A DNA stretch of 64,000 nt from Notospermus geniculatus (lineage: Eukaryota; Nemertea; Pilidiophora; Heteronemertea; Lineidae). The notes below the pieces were generated by a model. The model saw nothing but the letters and a program-made list of their open reading frames with translations, was not told the DNA's origin and made no database searches. The first letter of the stretch is position 1; every line of letters begins with the position of its first letter. The DNA is taken from contig NMRB01000400.1 in assembly GCA_002633025.1 (NCBI GenBank), positions 217,097 through 281,096 of the forward strand, given 5' to 3'. Shown piece after piece: positions 12,323-23,048 of this stretch. The position numbers and the translations under genes are program-made.

Positions 12323-13299
12323 TGGGTCTCACACTCAGTGACCTATTGTATTAGTTCTCTTGTGCACTAGGCCTAATAACCCGGACCCTGGTTCTTGCAC
12401 TACCGTTTTTTTGGATGCTGGATGCTGAAGAAGGAACTATTTGTTTTGAGAACGCAGGTAAGTGAATGAAGCATAGCTCCAAAGCATAGAACAGCATACA
12501 TTGTTTCCTCAATAGAATAACAAGGAGATCAATGTTTACCCAAACCCTAACAACATTAGGTAGGAGAAAGGTGGAATGTACAGTAAAGGTGTACAGGAGA
12601 ACCTTCAATGTTACCAGTGACCCTCAGATAACCTCAGTGAAGGTTTAAGATAATATCCTTTCAAAGTGAGTCAATGTTGACTCATTTTTCTGTAAAACAT
12701 AAGAATCTCCCCACATAAAGCTACAGCCCTTTCCCCAATGCGAAAGATTTTATCTCAATCCTGGTCTTAATCAGGACAAACAAGCGATGGAAATTAAAAC
12801 TCTCGCCAGTAATGCAGAGAAATTCAATGAAACGTTGTCTCCGACAATCGAACAAATCCTAAAGCTCGATGATTGATGACTTATAGAAGGGAAATGCCTT
12901 GATGAACACGGAGAGAAATCTTGATGAAAATCAGGAGCCGTGATACACGACATAATACAAGAAATTAGGTGATAATCAAGACGGGTTAACAAGGTGTGAA
13001 ACAAAAGTTTGACTTCGACGTCGACATTATAAAGGCAAGTCAGTTCATTTCTATTTCATTTGTGAGATCATCAGAGTACACTTCGACTCTGCACAGGGCA
13101 GACACTGAACATGGTCCACTTCTGCCAAATCATGGTCGGTTTTTGTGCTTGTGCTGTCCATGAACTCGCAGAGCGTTGCCACTCCAGGTACTCCGAAGCC
13201 AACGAGTATGTCCAGGGCCCACCCCGCATCCAGCATTCACCATTCGTGAAATATTCCCTTAGCCAGGCTTGTTCCAAAGTTCTCTAGGGCAAAAGAACA
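12323..13299. other. Non-coding stretch, no supported gene
   Basis: Overlapping minus-strand frames at 13051-13277 are open but carry no recognisable motif. Nothing else was recognised before the hAT-like MITE. Confidence 0.45.
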
Positions 13300-13304
13300 C
13301 CAAG

Positions 13305-13540
13305 CAGGCGCGGATCCAGAAGGGGGTAGGGGTCGTGACCCCCCCCCCCCCNAAAAAAAACGTAAGCTTCTCTCTTGATACTGAAATGCCAGGAAATCGC
13401 GTCTACGGCCTTCTAGATTTCAAAATTTCTGGCCGAGGCCCCCCAGACCCCGTCGGCGCGGATACCTTCGGCGCCTGTCTGCAACGACCGCCTTCAGCAG
13501 CCCTGACCCCCCTCTGCCAAAAATCCTGGATCCGCGCCTG
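13305..13540 (+). mobile_element. hAT-like MITE with 5-bp TSD
   Basis: Termini CAGGCGCGGATCCAG and complement are flanked by CCAAG at 13300-13304 and 13541-13545. Internal poly-C and poly-A meet at an N (13352), so that part is unreliable. CAG-starting termini with 5- or 6-bp duplications suggest a hAT5-type relative. Related copies lie at 40435, 45577, 53761, 60220 and 62664. The left break of the large tandem duplication falls inside this element near 13448. Confidence 0.7.
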
Positions 13541-13901
13541 CCAAGTTGGTCGTCCAAGAGCCAGCGAACCAAGAGCCCAAATATGATGACGTCAACAGGC
13601 CAACCTTTAGCAGGATGTACTTTGAGGGCAAGCTTTGGTGTCACGTCAACTGAGTGCTTCGACTATTACCCTCTTAACATCATTTCCACAAGTGTCCCAG
13701 CATCATCCACAGATTACGCCTGACGTATCATGCCGATTGTTCATTTTCTCAAGACACTAAAATACAACATGGACCATTTGCGAATTCTTCCCAGCTTCTC
13801 ACCATCTCACTAATTACCCCCAGTGTAGAAAACCTCTGATGTCATGCACAGGAGACATGCTGCTGAAGGTTCTGGTCCCAATCTGCCAACCAAACGAATG
13901 C

Positions 13902-14216
13902 TTAGCTTATCACATTTGGCCTAACGACCCATTTGCTTTCAGTTGACTTCCACATAGGAAGTATACCGATAGTAAAGAGCACGGGACTTCCGGAAAATGC
14001 CAGAGACAATTTTACCTGTTGATGGCTGGCAGCCCACCAAGGATCCAGCAGATTCATCAGGTAGCCGATTTCAACTTGACTGACCAATTTATTCAGAGAA
14101 GAACGAAGTGATTTATCCACAACCAGACTTTGAGTGTTACGTTGATGTATCGGTATATAAACATCCCCCTGACATTTTCTCCTCAATGATTGCAAGTATT
14201 CAGTGATGAACCACAT
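13902..14216 (-). other. Open frame of unknown meaning, conserved in both units
   Basis: A 104-codon minus frame is matched in unit B at 26158-26451 with only a couple of replacements. A plausible donor (CATCAACAG followed by GTAAAA) lies inside it, so it could be an exon ending near the SHQQ residues. No homology is recognised. The similarity may simply reflect the recency of the duplication. Confidence 0.2.
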
Positions 14217-14557
14217 CCATAAAGCAGAATGGAAAGATCTATAGGACTAGAGGTAGGTAAATTGTGTAAACTCGCTTTTGTTACAACTGCTTTTTTGCAT
14301 TCCAACTACTACATGTAGTATTTCTGTAGTGTGGGCAACATTTCAGCGAAACACCTCCGCTGATTGTAGTAACAAAGTTGCTGAGGAAAGGAATTGTAAA
14401 GACCTAGAACTTTCCAAAAACGATGGTGGCCTACTAGTTCTCAAACACGACGTTGTGGCCATTCATTTTCAAAGCCTTTGTCAGGTTGATAATGAACAAT
14501 AGATACCTACAAAAATACCCGCGTAAAGTTAGGAGAGCTTTGTGAATAAGGTCCCTG

Positions 14558-14781
14558 GCTCCCTATTCATAAACTTACTAAAGTCAAAGTGTGATATACA
14601 TGTACTTATCTTTTGTGTTGAACAAAGGATAAGTGTTAAAACTTAGACTTAGTTTTATGAATATTTGTCCAGGGGCCGTATGCATAAAACATCTTAAGTG
14701 TAAATTATATTTCCCTTATCTTTTGTTTGGAACAATAGTTAAGGGAAATTTTACACTTAGATGTTTTATGCATACGGCCCC
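14558..14781. mobile_element. Two adjacent TTCATAAA/GCATAAA palindromic MITEs
   Basis: 14558-14670 is a palindrome with ends near CTATTCATAAAC and TTTATGAATA. Abutting it, 14672-14781 is a second palindrome with ends GGGGCCGTATGCATAAAA and complement. Unit B keeps only an eroded version of the second (27010-27115) and lacks the first. Both belong to a larger family of G-rich-ended palindromes seen throughout the window. Confidence 0.65.
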
Positions 14782-15500
14782 TGATGTCATAATGGTAAGA
14801 ACTATTAGATCACCACCTTTGTTGGAAAGGTCTATACCAAAGCTTCTCCAGTCATATATTCCATCACCCAACATCTCAAACTGGGTGACAGGTTTTTGTG
14901 CACTTAACATTTGCAGGTTTTTCAGCACTTGATTGTAATATTTTTTGGCTAGTTTTCATACAGTAGCTTGATTCTCCAGAAACTGATTGGCAAGAGAATC
15001 TTTCTATCCTACACTACAGATTATACATGTACAAATACATGTATGTAGTTTACCTACATGTACAATGAAATGCAGAGGCAGTTAGAGTGGATTGTATTGG
15101 TAGTTGGTAATTAGGAGTTGGGAACTCTTATGCAGTACCACGTCTCCATGCAACACAGGAATTGCAGGGCACATGCTTGATATTTTTGTCAGGGACATTC
15201 TGCAATTTGTCTCTTGGCTATTGACAGTTGAAGTAACTGCCTGACAAGACAAGGATTTCCCTTGTCAATTGCATTTTGCTTGTATCAAGACATGCATCAG
15301 CATGTTGTGTTGAAGGATACTGCTTGCACCAATAGGTTAGGTATCAGCATGGAATGAAAGCAGTGATAATATGTAGTTTATTGGGTGTGTGTTTTTTTCA
15401 AGTCAGTCTTGTAACAGTTCAGGTACCGCATGCAATGAGCGTGTCTGATCGTATTTAGAGGGATAGGGGCCTGTTGCCCCTCCTGACCTTGCCCCCAAAA

Positions 15501-15666
15501 GTCGTCTCCAAATCTTGCAAGTTTTCGACCCAAACCAGGGTCTTCCTCAGGCACGTTTTAGTTGAGATAAAGTGAATTGAGCAGGATCCCAATTGTAGAT
15601 CTGAACTAGAAAGTGCCTGAGGAAGACCCCGGTAGGGGTCGAAAATTTGCAAGATTTGGAGACGAC
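15501..15666. repeat. Long hairpin with a CTGAGGA...GAAA core
   Basis: Inverted arms begin GTCGTCTCCAAATCTTGCAA and contain TCGACCC...GGGTCTTCCTCAGGC. The right arm reads CCTGAGGAAGACCCC, a short loop, then GGGGTCGAAAATTTGC. The copy in unit B is at 27865-28031 and a related hairpin is at 61321-61520. It is probably a fold-back transposable element. Confidence 0.7.
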
Positions 15667-15835
15667 TCTATGTTTACCATCATTTCGTGTATCGTTTTTT
15701 GTGCTTCTATTTTGGACATCCTTGCCCCCCCCCCCAAAAAAAACTTGTAGAATTCAGGGCAAATTTGGCAAAATAATGTCTTGCACCTCAAAAAAAGGCT
15801 ATCAGCAAAGCCAAATGCACCGTTGATCTATGCCT

Positions 15836-15866
15836 GGAGGAATTATACTGACAGTATAATTCCTCC
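15836..15866. repeat. 31-bp perfect hairpin
   Basis: Arms GGAGGAATTATACTG and complement are separated by one base. The unit B copy at 28212-28242 is preceded by an extra GGAGGAA (7-bp duplication). No terminator or gene context explains it. Confidence 0.7.
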
Positions 15867-16098
15867 AAGATCTTTGTAACTAACACCTGCTCATCAACTT
15901 TCTGGATGCTAAAAACTGTAAAGAAACATCTTCCTTCTCATTCAGATTCTTTGTTCTGCCTGTTGTAGAATAAGAGATATGAGGCATTAGGACATGATAT
16001 GACTACAGATACATTCCTGAGGTACGCTTACATGTATGTTCACCATCTGCATTCTTCTCTTTCTTTCTCAATTCTTTGCTTCCATGTAGTCCATCCAT

Positions 16099-16359
16099 TG
16101 CAAAGGGAGTAAGAAATAAAAGTGGAAAATAAGAAGTGGGATATTTTGGAATTTTGCGCTCCCAATTTCTCAAATTGGGAGAAAAGTTTTTCCCATTTCG
16201 ATAAATACCGCCCGAAAAATCAGACAAAATGTCATGTCGTTTTAAGAAAATTTCTCAAAATGGGAAAAAATCTCCCAATTTAAGAAATCGAAAAATTTGC
16301 GCAAAATTCCAAAATTTCCCACTTCTTATTTTCCACTTTTATTTCTTACTCCCTTTGCA
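16099..16359. mobile_element. GGGAGTAAG-type MITE, present only in unit A
   Basis: Terminal inverted repeats read TGCAAAGGGAGTAAGAAATA and complement. The interior is a set of nested inverted repeats around TCTCAAATTGGGAGAAAA. Unit B shows the uninterrupted site near 28491 (CCATCCAGCACTGAAATG). Relatives lie at 25368, 38934, 47935 and 62774. Confidence 0.75.
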
Positions 16360-16420
16360 CTGAAATGACTTTGCCGTACTTTGCTGCAGATGGTATCGCC
16401 AACTGGCACAGGGAAGCACC

Positions 16421-16796
16421 TTAATTGTCAGTCCATAACCCCGGGCGTTGGCAAATGTCAAGTATTATGACATTTGGACCCTCTCTACCCTTAGTTTGGC
16501 ATTTCTTTCCAACCACATAACACTCAATCAGCCACCTCTGATTAGTACATCTCTTCTCGAGTCCAACCTCAATCGCCCTAGTCCAGGTATCCAGGATACA
16601 GGTCGTCATTAATCCTTGCTTATCAACCTCAATACAACATTTAAGACAATTTATGCGCAGATTGGGCTCACTTATGTCATTTTGTTTGTCGGTATCTAGA
16701 TTGATCTCTCTGAGGTAAATATCAGCTCTGGTATCATTAGTGTACTGGAGCTGGGGCCGGAGTGGACCTGGACGAAAGCGTGGTTGGACTTGCCCT
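16421..16796 (-). other. Open frame of ~125 codons, Cys-rich, unrecognised
   Basis: Reading on the minus strand, the frame is open from the minisatellite down to a stop at 16421-16423 and includes INCLKCCIEVDKQG and a Cys-Trp-containing stretch NQRWLIECYVVGKKCQTK. The unit B counterpart (28567-28965) is also open but ends earlier. The two differ by about seven amino-acid replacements in the last 60 codons with few silent changes, which argues against purifying selection. No family is recognised. Confidence 0.2.
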
Positions 16797-16897
16797 CAGG
16801 TGATAGTTTCTTTACGAAAGCCTGGTTGGACTTGCCCTCAGGTGATAGTTTCTTTACGAAAGCCTGGTTGGACTTGCCCTCAGGTGATAGTTTCTTT
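16772..16897 (+). repeat. 42-bp minisatellite, 3 copies
   Basis: Three copies of a 42-bp unit beginning ACGAAAGCCTGGTTGGACTT occur in tandem; unit B has a single copy near 28902. The period is a multiple of three, and on the minus strand it reads as repeats of KKLSPEGKSNQAFV. Confidence 0.85.
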
Positions 16898-17081
16898 TTC
16901 GTTTCAAAAGGATTTTCTTCATCACTGTTTATTTTGGCATCCGAAAGGTAGGTCCTAATCAAATCGTTCTAGGTTCTGAATCTACAATGTAGACGACATT
17001 AGTTTTGGGAAGTCCTGAGGTGAAATTTAAATTGGCTCCATTCAACAAAGACAGTTACAAGTCGATTACCATTAAAAAAAA

Positions 17082-17216
17082 TTGAAGCTCCTGCCGATTA
17101 CGTAAAGCCAAAATTCAGGCAGTGAGAGACACCTGGTGGCAACACATGAAGTGTATGCCTCAGTTACTTCATCGTTCGCAGTTAAACCTTTATGTTTGAT
17201 TCCTTTATGATACAAC
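17082..17216 (+). repeat. Dispersed ~135-bp repeat
   Basis: The segment starting TTGAAGCTCCTGCCGATTAC is found in unit B (29126-29260) and, in opposite orientation, 32 kb away at 49678-49811. That third copy shows it is a dispersed repeat and not only part of the block duplication. The intervening 16900-17081 and 17217-17631 hold nothing recognised. Confidence 0.7.
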
Positions 17217-17631
17217 CTCTTCCTGTTTCCTGCTAGCACAACTCCATAGCACTCCTCTTTTTCACCAAAGCCATTTCATCAGAGGCAGTCACAACAAACC
17301 CTCTCTCCCCAAACTTAGCAAACACCGAAATAGATTGGATATTCTATGCTGGTGCAGACAACAAATTTGATTTGTATTTAGTAAACAGAGACTGGGATGA
17401 TATCTGATTTAGGGAAGTAATTAATGCGTGTTAGGTCACTGGGGATGTGGCCAGTTATTTAATGGCTTGTTGCTGCACCGAGATTAAAAACGAGGATGGA
17501 CATCCAGCCAAAAACAAATGAATTGAGAATTGGTGGATGTCACCTGTACCTACAGGAGAATCAGGAAGAACCTATTTTTTATGCAATTTTCAGACAGTTT
17601 TTTTTTTGTTTCACCTATGCTTGCACAGCTT

Positions 17632-17921
17632 GTGGTACTACATTGTAGGTGTAGTAGTACTACATTGTAGGTGTAGTACTACATTGTAGGTGTAGTACTA
17701 CATTGTAGGTGTAGTACCACATTGTAGGTGTAGTACCACATTGTAGGTGTAGTACCACATTGTAGGTGTAGTACCACATTGTAGGTGTAGCACTACATTG
17801 TAGGTGTAGTACTACATTGTAGGTGTAGTACTACATTGTAGGTGTAGTACTACATTGTAGGTGTAGTACTACATTGTAGGTGTAGTACTACATTGTAGGT
17901 GTAGTACTACATTGTAGGTGT
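17632..17921 (+). repeat. 19-bp minisatellite, ~15 copies
   Basis: The unit is TAGTACTACATTGTAGGTG. A run of variant units with CCACATT sits in the middle, suggesting internal expansion of a variant. Unit B (29682-29829) has about half as many, more degenerate copies. Confidence 0.9.
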
Positions 17922-18079
17922 GCTTGTTATTGGTGATGATGAACCTTTATTTGTTTGGCTTGGGGTTTCTTTTTTCAAACGTTATCAGTGCTCCTGGTAT
18001 CACCATCCTGCTGGTGGGGTACTAGTAACACAGTGACAGCTTCATGGTGATACTACTATTAAATGGACATTGTGCCATG

Positions 18080-18192
18080 GGGCCTGTTTCATAAAGTGAC
18101 CCTTTAAGCTAATGGTACCATTAACTTAAATGCATTTTCCATTTGGTTAAAGGTACCATTAGCTTAAAGTCACATTTTTGACACAGGTCCCT
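18080..18192. mobile_element. GGGCCTGTTTCATAAAG palindromic MITE (unit A only)
   Basis: Inverted termini GGGCCTGTTTCATAAAG and a slightly eroded complement enclose an internal palindrome of TTAAGCTAATGGTACCATTA type. ATG flanks both sides (18077-18079 and 18193-18195, one extra base). The corresponding place in unit B near 29995 lacks it. Confidence 0.7.
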
Positions 18193-18981
18193 ATGCAGCA
18201 ACTCAATCTTACAGGCAACAGAATTTGGGACATTTACTGAAAATACATGTATTGATGCAGATCTTCATGTTCGAAGTGGGACATGCAGTTTTTTAGCATC
18301 ATGTAAACCTGTAGTAACTGTGGAGTATTTCGATTTTGGTATTGATTCTCAGCAAAAATTTATAAGGCAAGCGACTCGCTTACGAATTTTTGTTTTCAGT
18401 ATATGCTTCTACTTTAAAATGCACGCAGTGCTTTGTATCAGAAGTGTCATAGTGCCAGAATGAGTAAGTGCAAGCTTTACATCCCTAGTCATTTGCATTT
18501 TTGATTATCCCCTACTAATGAGGGCACAGATCTGGTAGACTACCGACACACCAGCACGTCAGAGTATTTATCCTCTGTCAACAAATTCTCTAATGAGAAA
18601 AATGCTGGCCATATTCTGTAAACAAATCTATATTACGTTCATTTGTCAGGACTTGCTGTGATATCAGAGGCCATATGGATTGGAACATGGAATTACATCA
18701 ATCAGTAGAGAGTAAATCTAGTGTAATAGTGTAGGCATATTTGGCAGGAAACAGGACATTTGAGGCTTAAAAATTATTATTTTTTCATTTACAGGTAAGT
18801 CATCTTCCTTTGCCAGCTACAGGTTGTGTGAGATGACGTTATTCGACATCATGTTGCCAACAAACTTATTTCATGATTTACTATCCATCTTCGTTACTAT
18901 TTTATTAAGGGTCTTTCAACAGTGTAGCAGGACTATTTCTCTTCATGACATCTAGATTAGTTTTTTCTGTTGGTCTAAGTT

Positions 18982-19037
18982 GAGGGCGATAACCGAGTGG
19001 TCGAGCGTCAGCCTTGCGTCTGAGAGGTCGGGATCTG
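18982..19037 (+). repeat. tRNA-like SINE head, split by a MITE
   Basis: GGGCGATAACCGAGTGGTCG resembles the A box of a class II (Ser/Leu) tRNA and is followed by a GGTCGGG...GATCC B-box-like end. In unit B (30742-30800) the sequence is uninterrupted. Here a MITE at 19038-19145 separates GATCTG from the rest. Confidence 0.5.
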
Positions 19038-19145
19038 GGGCCTGTTTCATAAAGTGACTTTAAGCTAATGGTGCCTTTAACCAAATGGAAAATGCATTGA
19101 AGTTAATGGTACCATTAGCTTAAAGTCACTTTATGAAACAGGCCC
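19038..19145. mobile_element. GGGCCTGTTTCATAAAG MITE inserted in the SINE (unit A only)
   Basis: Perfect termini GGGCCTGTTTCATAAAGTGA and complement are flanked by CTG at 19035-19037 and 19146-19148. Unit B preserves the empty site as GATCTGATCC, so the 3-bp duplication is demonstrated directly by the paralogous sequence. Confidence 0.8.
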
Positions 19146-19167
19146 CTGATCCTTTATCAAGCTGGCT

Positions 19168-19425
19168 TAAGGCCTGTCTACGCCATCAACATTTTCAAAA
19201 CATTTCTGCGATAAAACATTTTGAAAAATGTTTTGGAAATGTTGCGGCTTGCTTGGGTTGGTATACACTCTGCAACATTATCAAAACATGTTTTCAAATT
19301 GTTTTGCAAAAGTTGCAGGTCCAGTCCACACTGTGCAACAAACCGAAAACAACGGTGTTTTGAAAATGTTGCAGTTGGATGTTTTAAAAATGTTTTGGAA
19401 GTGTCGATGGTGTAGACAGGCCTTA
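19168..19425. mobile_element. MITE with TAAGGCCTGTCTAC termini
   Basis: Inverted termini TAAGGCCTGTCTACGCCATC and a near complement enclose many copies of an ACATTTT/AAAATGTT-type internal palindrome. The unit B copy is 30816-31073. It is non-coding, and the superfamily is not clear. Confidence 0.6.
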
Positions 19426-20728
19426 CTCTTAACTGATCCAAACGCTTTATTTAAGTGCTGTTCCTTCCAGAGGTCCTCAGAGATATTTCTGAATGCTAAC
19501 AAGAGGTGAATGTAACTGTGGGACGTAAAAATCTGATGATAACAACTACTGCTACCATTAGGTGTCAAGAAATTGTAGAAGGAAACATATGCAAGCATTT
19601 TGTGTGTGGTGTGTAGCAAAGCTTGAGTTAGTTTTCAGATTTTACAGTTGGTACATGTAACTCATCCTGACAATCTCAGGACAGTCGTACCCTCCATTAA
19701 AGGCGTTTTAGTTCGAATTTGTAAACATACGGTCTGCCACCTATTGTCAACTTCTGGTACTAACAAATTGGATAAAAATCGATTTAAATCTCGCCNAATA
19801 CCCGCAGTGGACACAAAAGATTTAGGGTCGGCACGTACACTGAAGATTGGTTTTCGAAAACAGTATACCAGGGTGAGCGGATTTAATCTGAATGTGAATG
19901 ACTCGTCGCACAAAGGCCAGTTCCGTGGATTGCCACTAGGGAATGAGCTCAGCTATAGGTAGCCCCCCGCCTTAAAGTCCCAGAGTATGCATGAGGTGAC
20001 ACTTTCTCCCTCCCTACCTTGATAACACTGGTGTCCTCCACCACCAAGCAAATAAACAAAGGAAGCAACGACAAGAACATTAGCTGATATGATTTCTACC
20101 AGAGCTCTGTCCTCTAATTGATCCAAAGATGTGACACCCCCATCAGACATGAGCCTATATCACCGTAAAGACTAATTAAGAAAATAAACATGCACACTTC
20201 GAGTTGAAAGACAAGAAATTAATAGGAAATGGGACATAGGAGTAGTCGACACTTCCCCAGAAACAGTCGAAGAGATCACTAATGAGTCATTAATGACAAG
20301 GCCAACATGGTGAGAAACCAACTCCAAGGTGTGAAAAATCCTGAAACAACAGAAAACCCTATTCGTTTTATCCATTGTCAAAGGTGAGCGTTGTATGAAG
20401 ACCTAATTAAGGTCGATTCAAGTTTGATATCACAGAATGTGAAAGGTGAAGTTTGGAACCATAAAAAATAGGACGGCTGAGGTGAACCCTTAGAAGAACA
20501 AGATGACGTGTCCCACTTTATTAGTACAGAGGAAGTGATATTTCTAGCATTTTCTTGAAAAATAAAGTTGGCATGATGGTCATTGTATTAAAACAATTGT
20601 TTCTTTTCAATTTTACTGCTGGAGGTTGAAGAAACAAATCATACACCACCATACTCAACTACATGTACTACGAAGAGTAACAAACTAGAATCGCCTCGAT
20701 TCAAATTGAACTGATTCAAAAGGTGTTA
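19426..20728. other. Non-coding stretch, unit A, containing an assembly N
   Basis: A single N at 19796 marks a break in similarity to unit B: sequence from 19797 to about 20030 has no visible counterpart there, while unit B has 31446-32100 plus a long gap instead. From about 20031 to 20728 the two units align again. No gene was recognised. Confidence 0.6.
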
Positions 20729-20956
20729 GCATTTTCATTCCCATCTCTTTCTGCATAGGAAGACAACTCAAAGCATAAAATACTTCACCATTTACGAGAA
20801 GGCAGGATTTCGAAGACATCGAGGAACCTTCTGTGCAAGATAGCATTTTCATTCCCCATCTCTTCTGTATAGGGAGACAACTCAAAGCATATATTTCCCC
20901 ATGAACGAGAAGGCAGGATCTATATTCCATCGACGAACCTCCTCCTGTGCAAGACA
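20729..20956 (+). repeat. Two-unit 114-bp tandem repeat upstream of receptor R1
   Basis: Units 20729-20842 and 20843-20956 both start GCATTTTCATTCCC and end near GTGCAAGA. The period (114 bp) is divisible by three, and the minus strand reads a repeated 38-residue phrase (for example SCLLVNGEVFYALSCLPMQK). The frame breaks in unit B (33643-33875) by a one-base insertion, so coding is doubtful. Confidence 0.6.
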
Positions 20957-21569
20957 TGGATGTCCATCTGAGGTACATATACATGTGTTTTCTGACCTCT
21001 TTTATTTTTGAATTTTCAGTTACATATTTAATTTATTTCCTTTTTTTACTCTTCAACAGGTTGTAAAGTACATTCTCTGGACCAGGTCCTGTCCTCATGC
21101 ACAAATGATTAGGATTCGTCAGTTCTCTGAGGTCGAGTCTAGCAATTGGCCTTTTTAGGGCTGAGATCCCTCAAGAAATTTATCTGTTCCGACAATACAT
21201 GGACTATCACCATTGTCACTCTTGTTTTCCAGGCTCCATTCTCCACCGACGATGCAGGAAGGTTTGGAATATGACATAAGACGACCAACAACTTCTGAAG
21301 TACAGGAACTGCACACTCTTAGAAACAGTAGCTTCTCAGAAGGCACAACTCACAGAAAGGCATACGATTCGATGCAACAAAGGCAGAACGGTTGGACTGT
21401 CGAAAAACAGCAATTTGTTAAAGCGGATTGTTCGCGTCTGTCCAAAGCGAGCCAAAAATAATAAAACAACCCGTTTTATTCGTAACAACAACTGGTAAAT
21501 GCATTGCGGCGACCGCTCCGGAAACTGTTCTGTGGAATCTTTGACTCGGCGCGTATAGTCCGCTTTAAA

Positions 21570-22694
21570 ATGGATGTCAATTTGACGGAAAAGGACCTCA
21601 ATGCAAGTGGACCAAATTTGTCCTGCACCCATCTTGATAGTGCCCACTTCAGAAGGACCACTGACCCTGTCACTCTACGAATGGACATCATACTTCGCTT
21701 CATCCTTGGTCTGCTGTTAAATTCAACTGGACTGTTTGTAAACATTGTTTGTTTCTTCATCCTGGGCCGACTAAAAACAGATATGCGATCCACGACATTA
21801 AGCCTCCAGATTTTATCCCTGACAGATGCATTTTTTTCATTGAACAGCCTCCTCATGTGGGGTTTGCCATCCATTTACGAACACACTGGAGCATTGGCAT
21901 TTTACTTCTTTCACATTCTGATGCCAGGGTTCAAAGCACTCCTCTTCATTTTTGCAGCTTCTCAGATTCTGACGATTTGGATGGTCGTGATGGTCACATG
22001 TCAGAGATATTTAGCCTTACGTTTCCCACTAAGAGCCAGGAGTGTGTTGACTGTGCAGTTTGTGTCCATTGTAGTCACTGTTGTTGGAATTTACTCCTTA
22101 GTATTTTCGATTCCAATGATATGGAAAGTGGAGTATGGTTTATGGGTGGACTGTGAAACAAATATGACATACATCGGACCAAGAATTATCAATGACCATT
22201 CAGTAGTAAAAGGCGCTGTGTACTTCATTACTGATGCCGTTTTGAATGTGATTTTTCCAGTTATAATAGTTTTCATTTTGAACATTTCACTTATCAAACG
22301 TCTGAAGAAAGCTCGTGCACGCATGAATATGACATCCAAGTCGGATAAAAGAAATAAAGACACTACTTTTCTCTTTGCTTCGCTGGCAACCACACATTTA
22401 ATATGCACATTTCCTGATGCTATTTTCAAAATTGTGTACAGTTTAGATGCGTATGTTTACCATTTGATAGAACATCGCCATCTATTTCGATTCATGCTTG
22501 TTTGCACCTTCCTCTCGGATCTCAATGCATGTGTGAATATTCTTGTATATTATGTGGCTGGAACGCAATTTCGAAAAGCTGTGAAAGATTTAATCATGTG
22601 CAGAAAAAGCGATGATAAGAAAATAGGTTCTTCATCGAGTCAGGAGGTATTCCCTTCATTAAGATCAAAAAGAAATGCGAAATTGAAATCTTAA
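21570..22694 (+). CDS. Orphan rhodopsin-class GPCR R1, unit A (FMRFamide-receptor-like)
   Basis: Intronless, 374 residues: a probable plasma-membrane receptor for a neuropeptide. I chose the ATG at 21570 because it is the first in frame and has a good context (A at -3, G at +4). Seven membrane segments lie at about 41-66, 75-98, 118-145, 160-184, 217-243, 265-290 and 304-330. Supporting residues are N58 in TM1, LSLTD with D86 in TM2, P230 in TM5 (FPVIIVFILN), P282 in TM6 and N323 in TM7 (VNILVYY), then helix 8 (FRKAVKDLI) with C344 as a possible palmitoylation site. N-glycosylation sites: N4, N11, N16 and, in extracellular loop 2, N198. Odd points: TCQRY replaces DRY, the NPxxY proline is Ile, and no Cys is present at the top of TM3, although C19 and C195 could pair. 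The TM7 style recalls FMRFamide receptors. The ligand is unknown. A TTAA element begins at the stop codon. Confidence 0.93.
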   Translation: MDVNLTEKDLNASGPNLSCTHLDSAHFRRTTDPVTLRMDIILRFILGLLLNSTGLFVNIVCFFILGRLKTDMRSTTLSLQILSLTDAFFSLNSLLMWGLPSIYEHTGALAFYFFHILMPGFKALLFIFAASQILTIWMVVMVTCQRYLALRFPLRARSVLTVQFVSIVVTVVGIYSLVFSIPMIWKVEYGLWVDCETNMTYIGPRIINDHSVVKGAVYFITDAVLNVIFPVIIVFILNISLIKRLKKARARMNMTSKSDKRNKDTTFLFASLATTHLICTFPDAIFKIVYSLDAYVYHLIEHRHLFRFMLVCTFLSDLNACVNILVYYVAGTQFRKAVKDLIMCRKSDDKKIGSSSSQEVFPSLRSKRNAKLKS

Positions 22695-23048
22695 AGATCA
22701 CTCGTATTTTCGTGGGCCACGAAAATCATTGTTTATTTACATTTCGTTTGTTTATGTCCAGTATTTTTCTGTCGTATGAGTAATTTGTTGGTGACATCAC
22801 CCTCCAGAAATTCTTTTGATATCGAAAGTATTCAATTTGGTGGGTTGTCATATGTCCCAAAAGTCCAAAATAACATAATGTAAACAAACAGCCACAGAAA
22901 TGAAGCAACAATAAACTGTTTAATGTTGCTTCATTTCTGTGACTGTTTGGATACATGTATTTGAACTCTCTGTTAAAAGTATAATGTAAACATTCTTGTT
23001 TACAAGCATTGAATGTAAGCAATGAAGTCATGATACATTATCTCTTAA
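22691..23048. mobile_element. TTAA-flanked MITE at the R1 stop codon, unit A
   Basis: The element runs from TTAA at 22691-22694 to TTAA at 23045-23048 and matches the family at 787-1042 and 46345-46780. The first TTAA contains the R1 stop codon TAA (22692-22694), so the whole 3' untranslated region immediately after the gene is transposon. It contains its own nested hairpin (22890-22960, arms around CACAGAAATGAAGCAACA), and the AATAAA at 22910-22915 is the first polyadenylation signal after the stop. Confidence 0.8.
22910..22915 (+). promoter_or_regulatory. Candidate polyadenylation signal for R1, unit A
   Basis: This is the first AATAAA downstream of the R1 stop, about 215 bp away, and it lies inside the TTAA MITE. 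Use in vivo is not shown. Confidence 0.4.

Noticed and set aside
16772-16897. Repeated-peptide protein on the minus strand (14-residue repeats)
   Set aside because: The array has one unit in unit B, and no start, signal peptide or conserved flanking frame supports a gene; a 42-bp minisatellite explains it.
17632-17921. CRISPR-like array
   Set aside because: Units are contiguous 19-bp repeats without spacers, in an animal genome; this is a minisatellite.
21504-21569. 22-residue N-terminal extension of receptor R1 (and 13 residues for R2 at 24109)
   Set aside because: The frame there starts at TTG, not ATG; the first ATG in frame (21570; 24148) has a good context and gives a typical N-terminus.
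21476-22429. Long antisense and +2 frames overlapping the receptors (for example 21476-21874 minus, 22091-22429 minus)
   Set aside because: They are shadows of the receptor coding sequence and shift or break between the copies.
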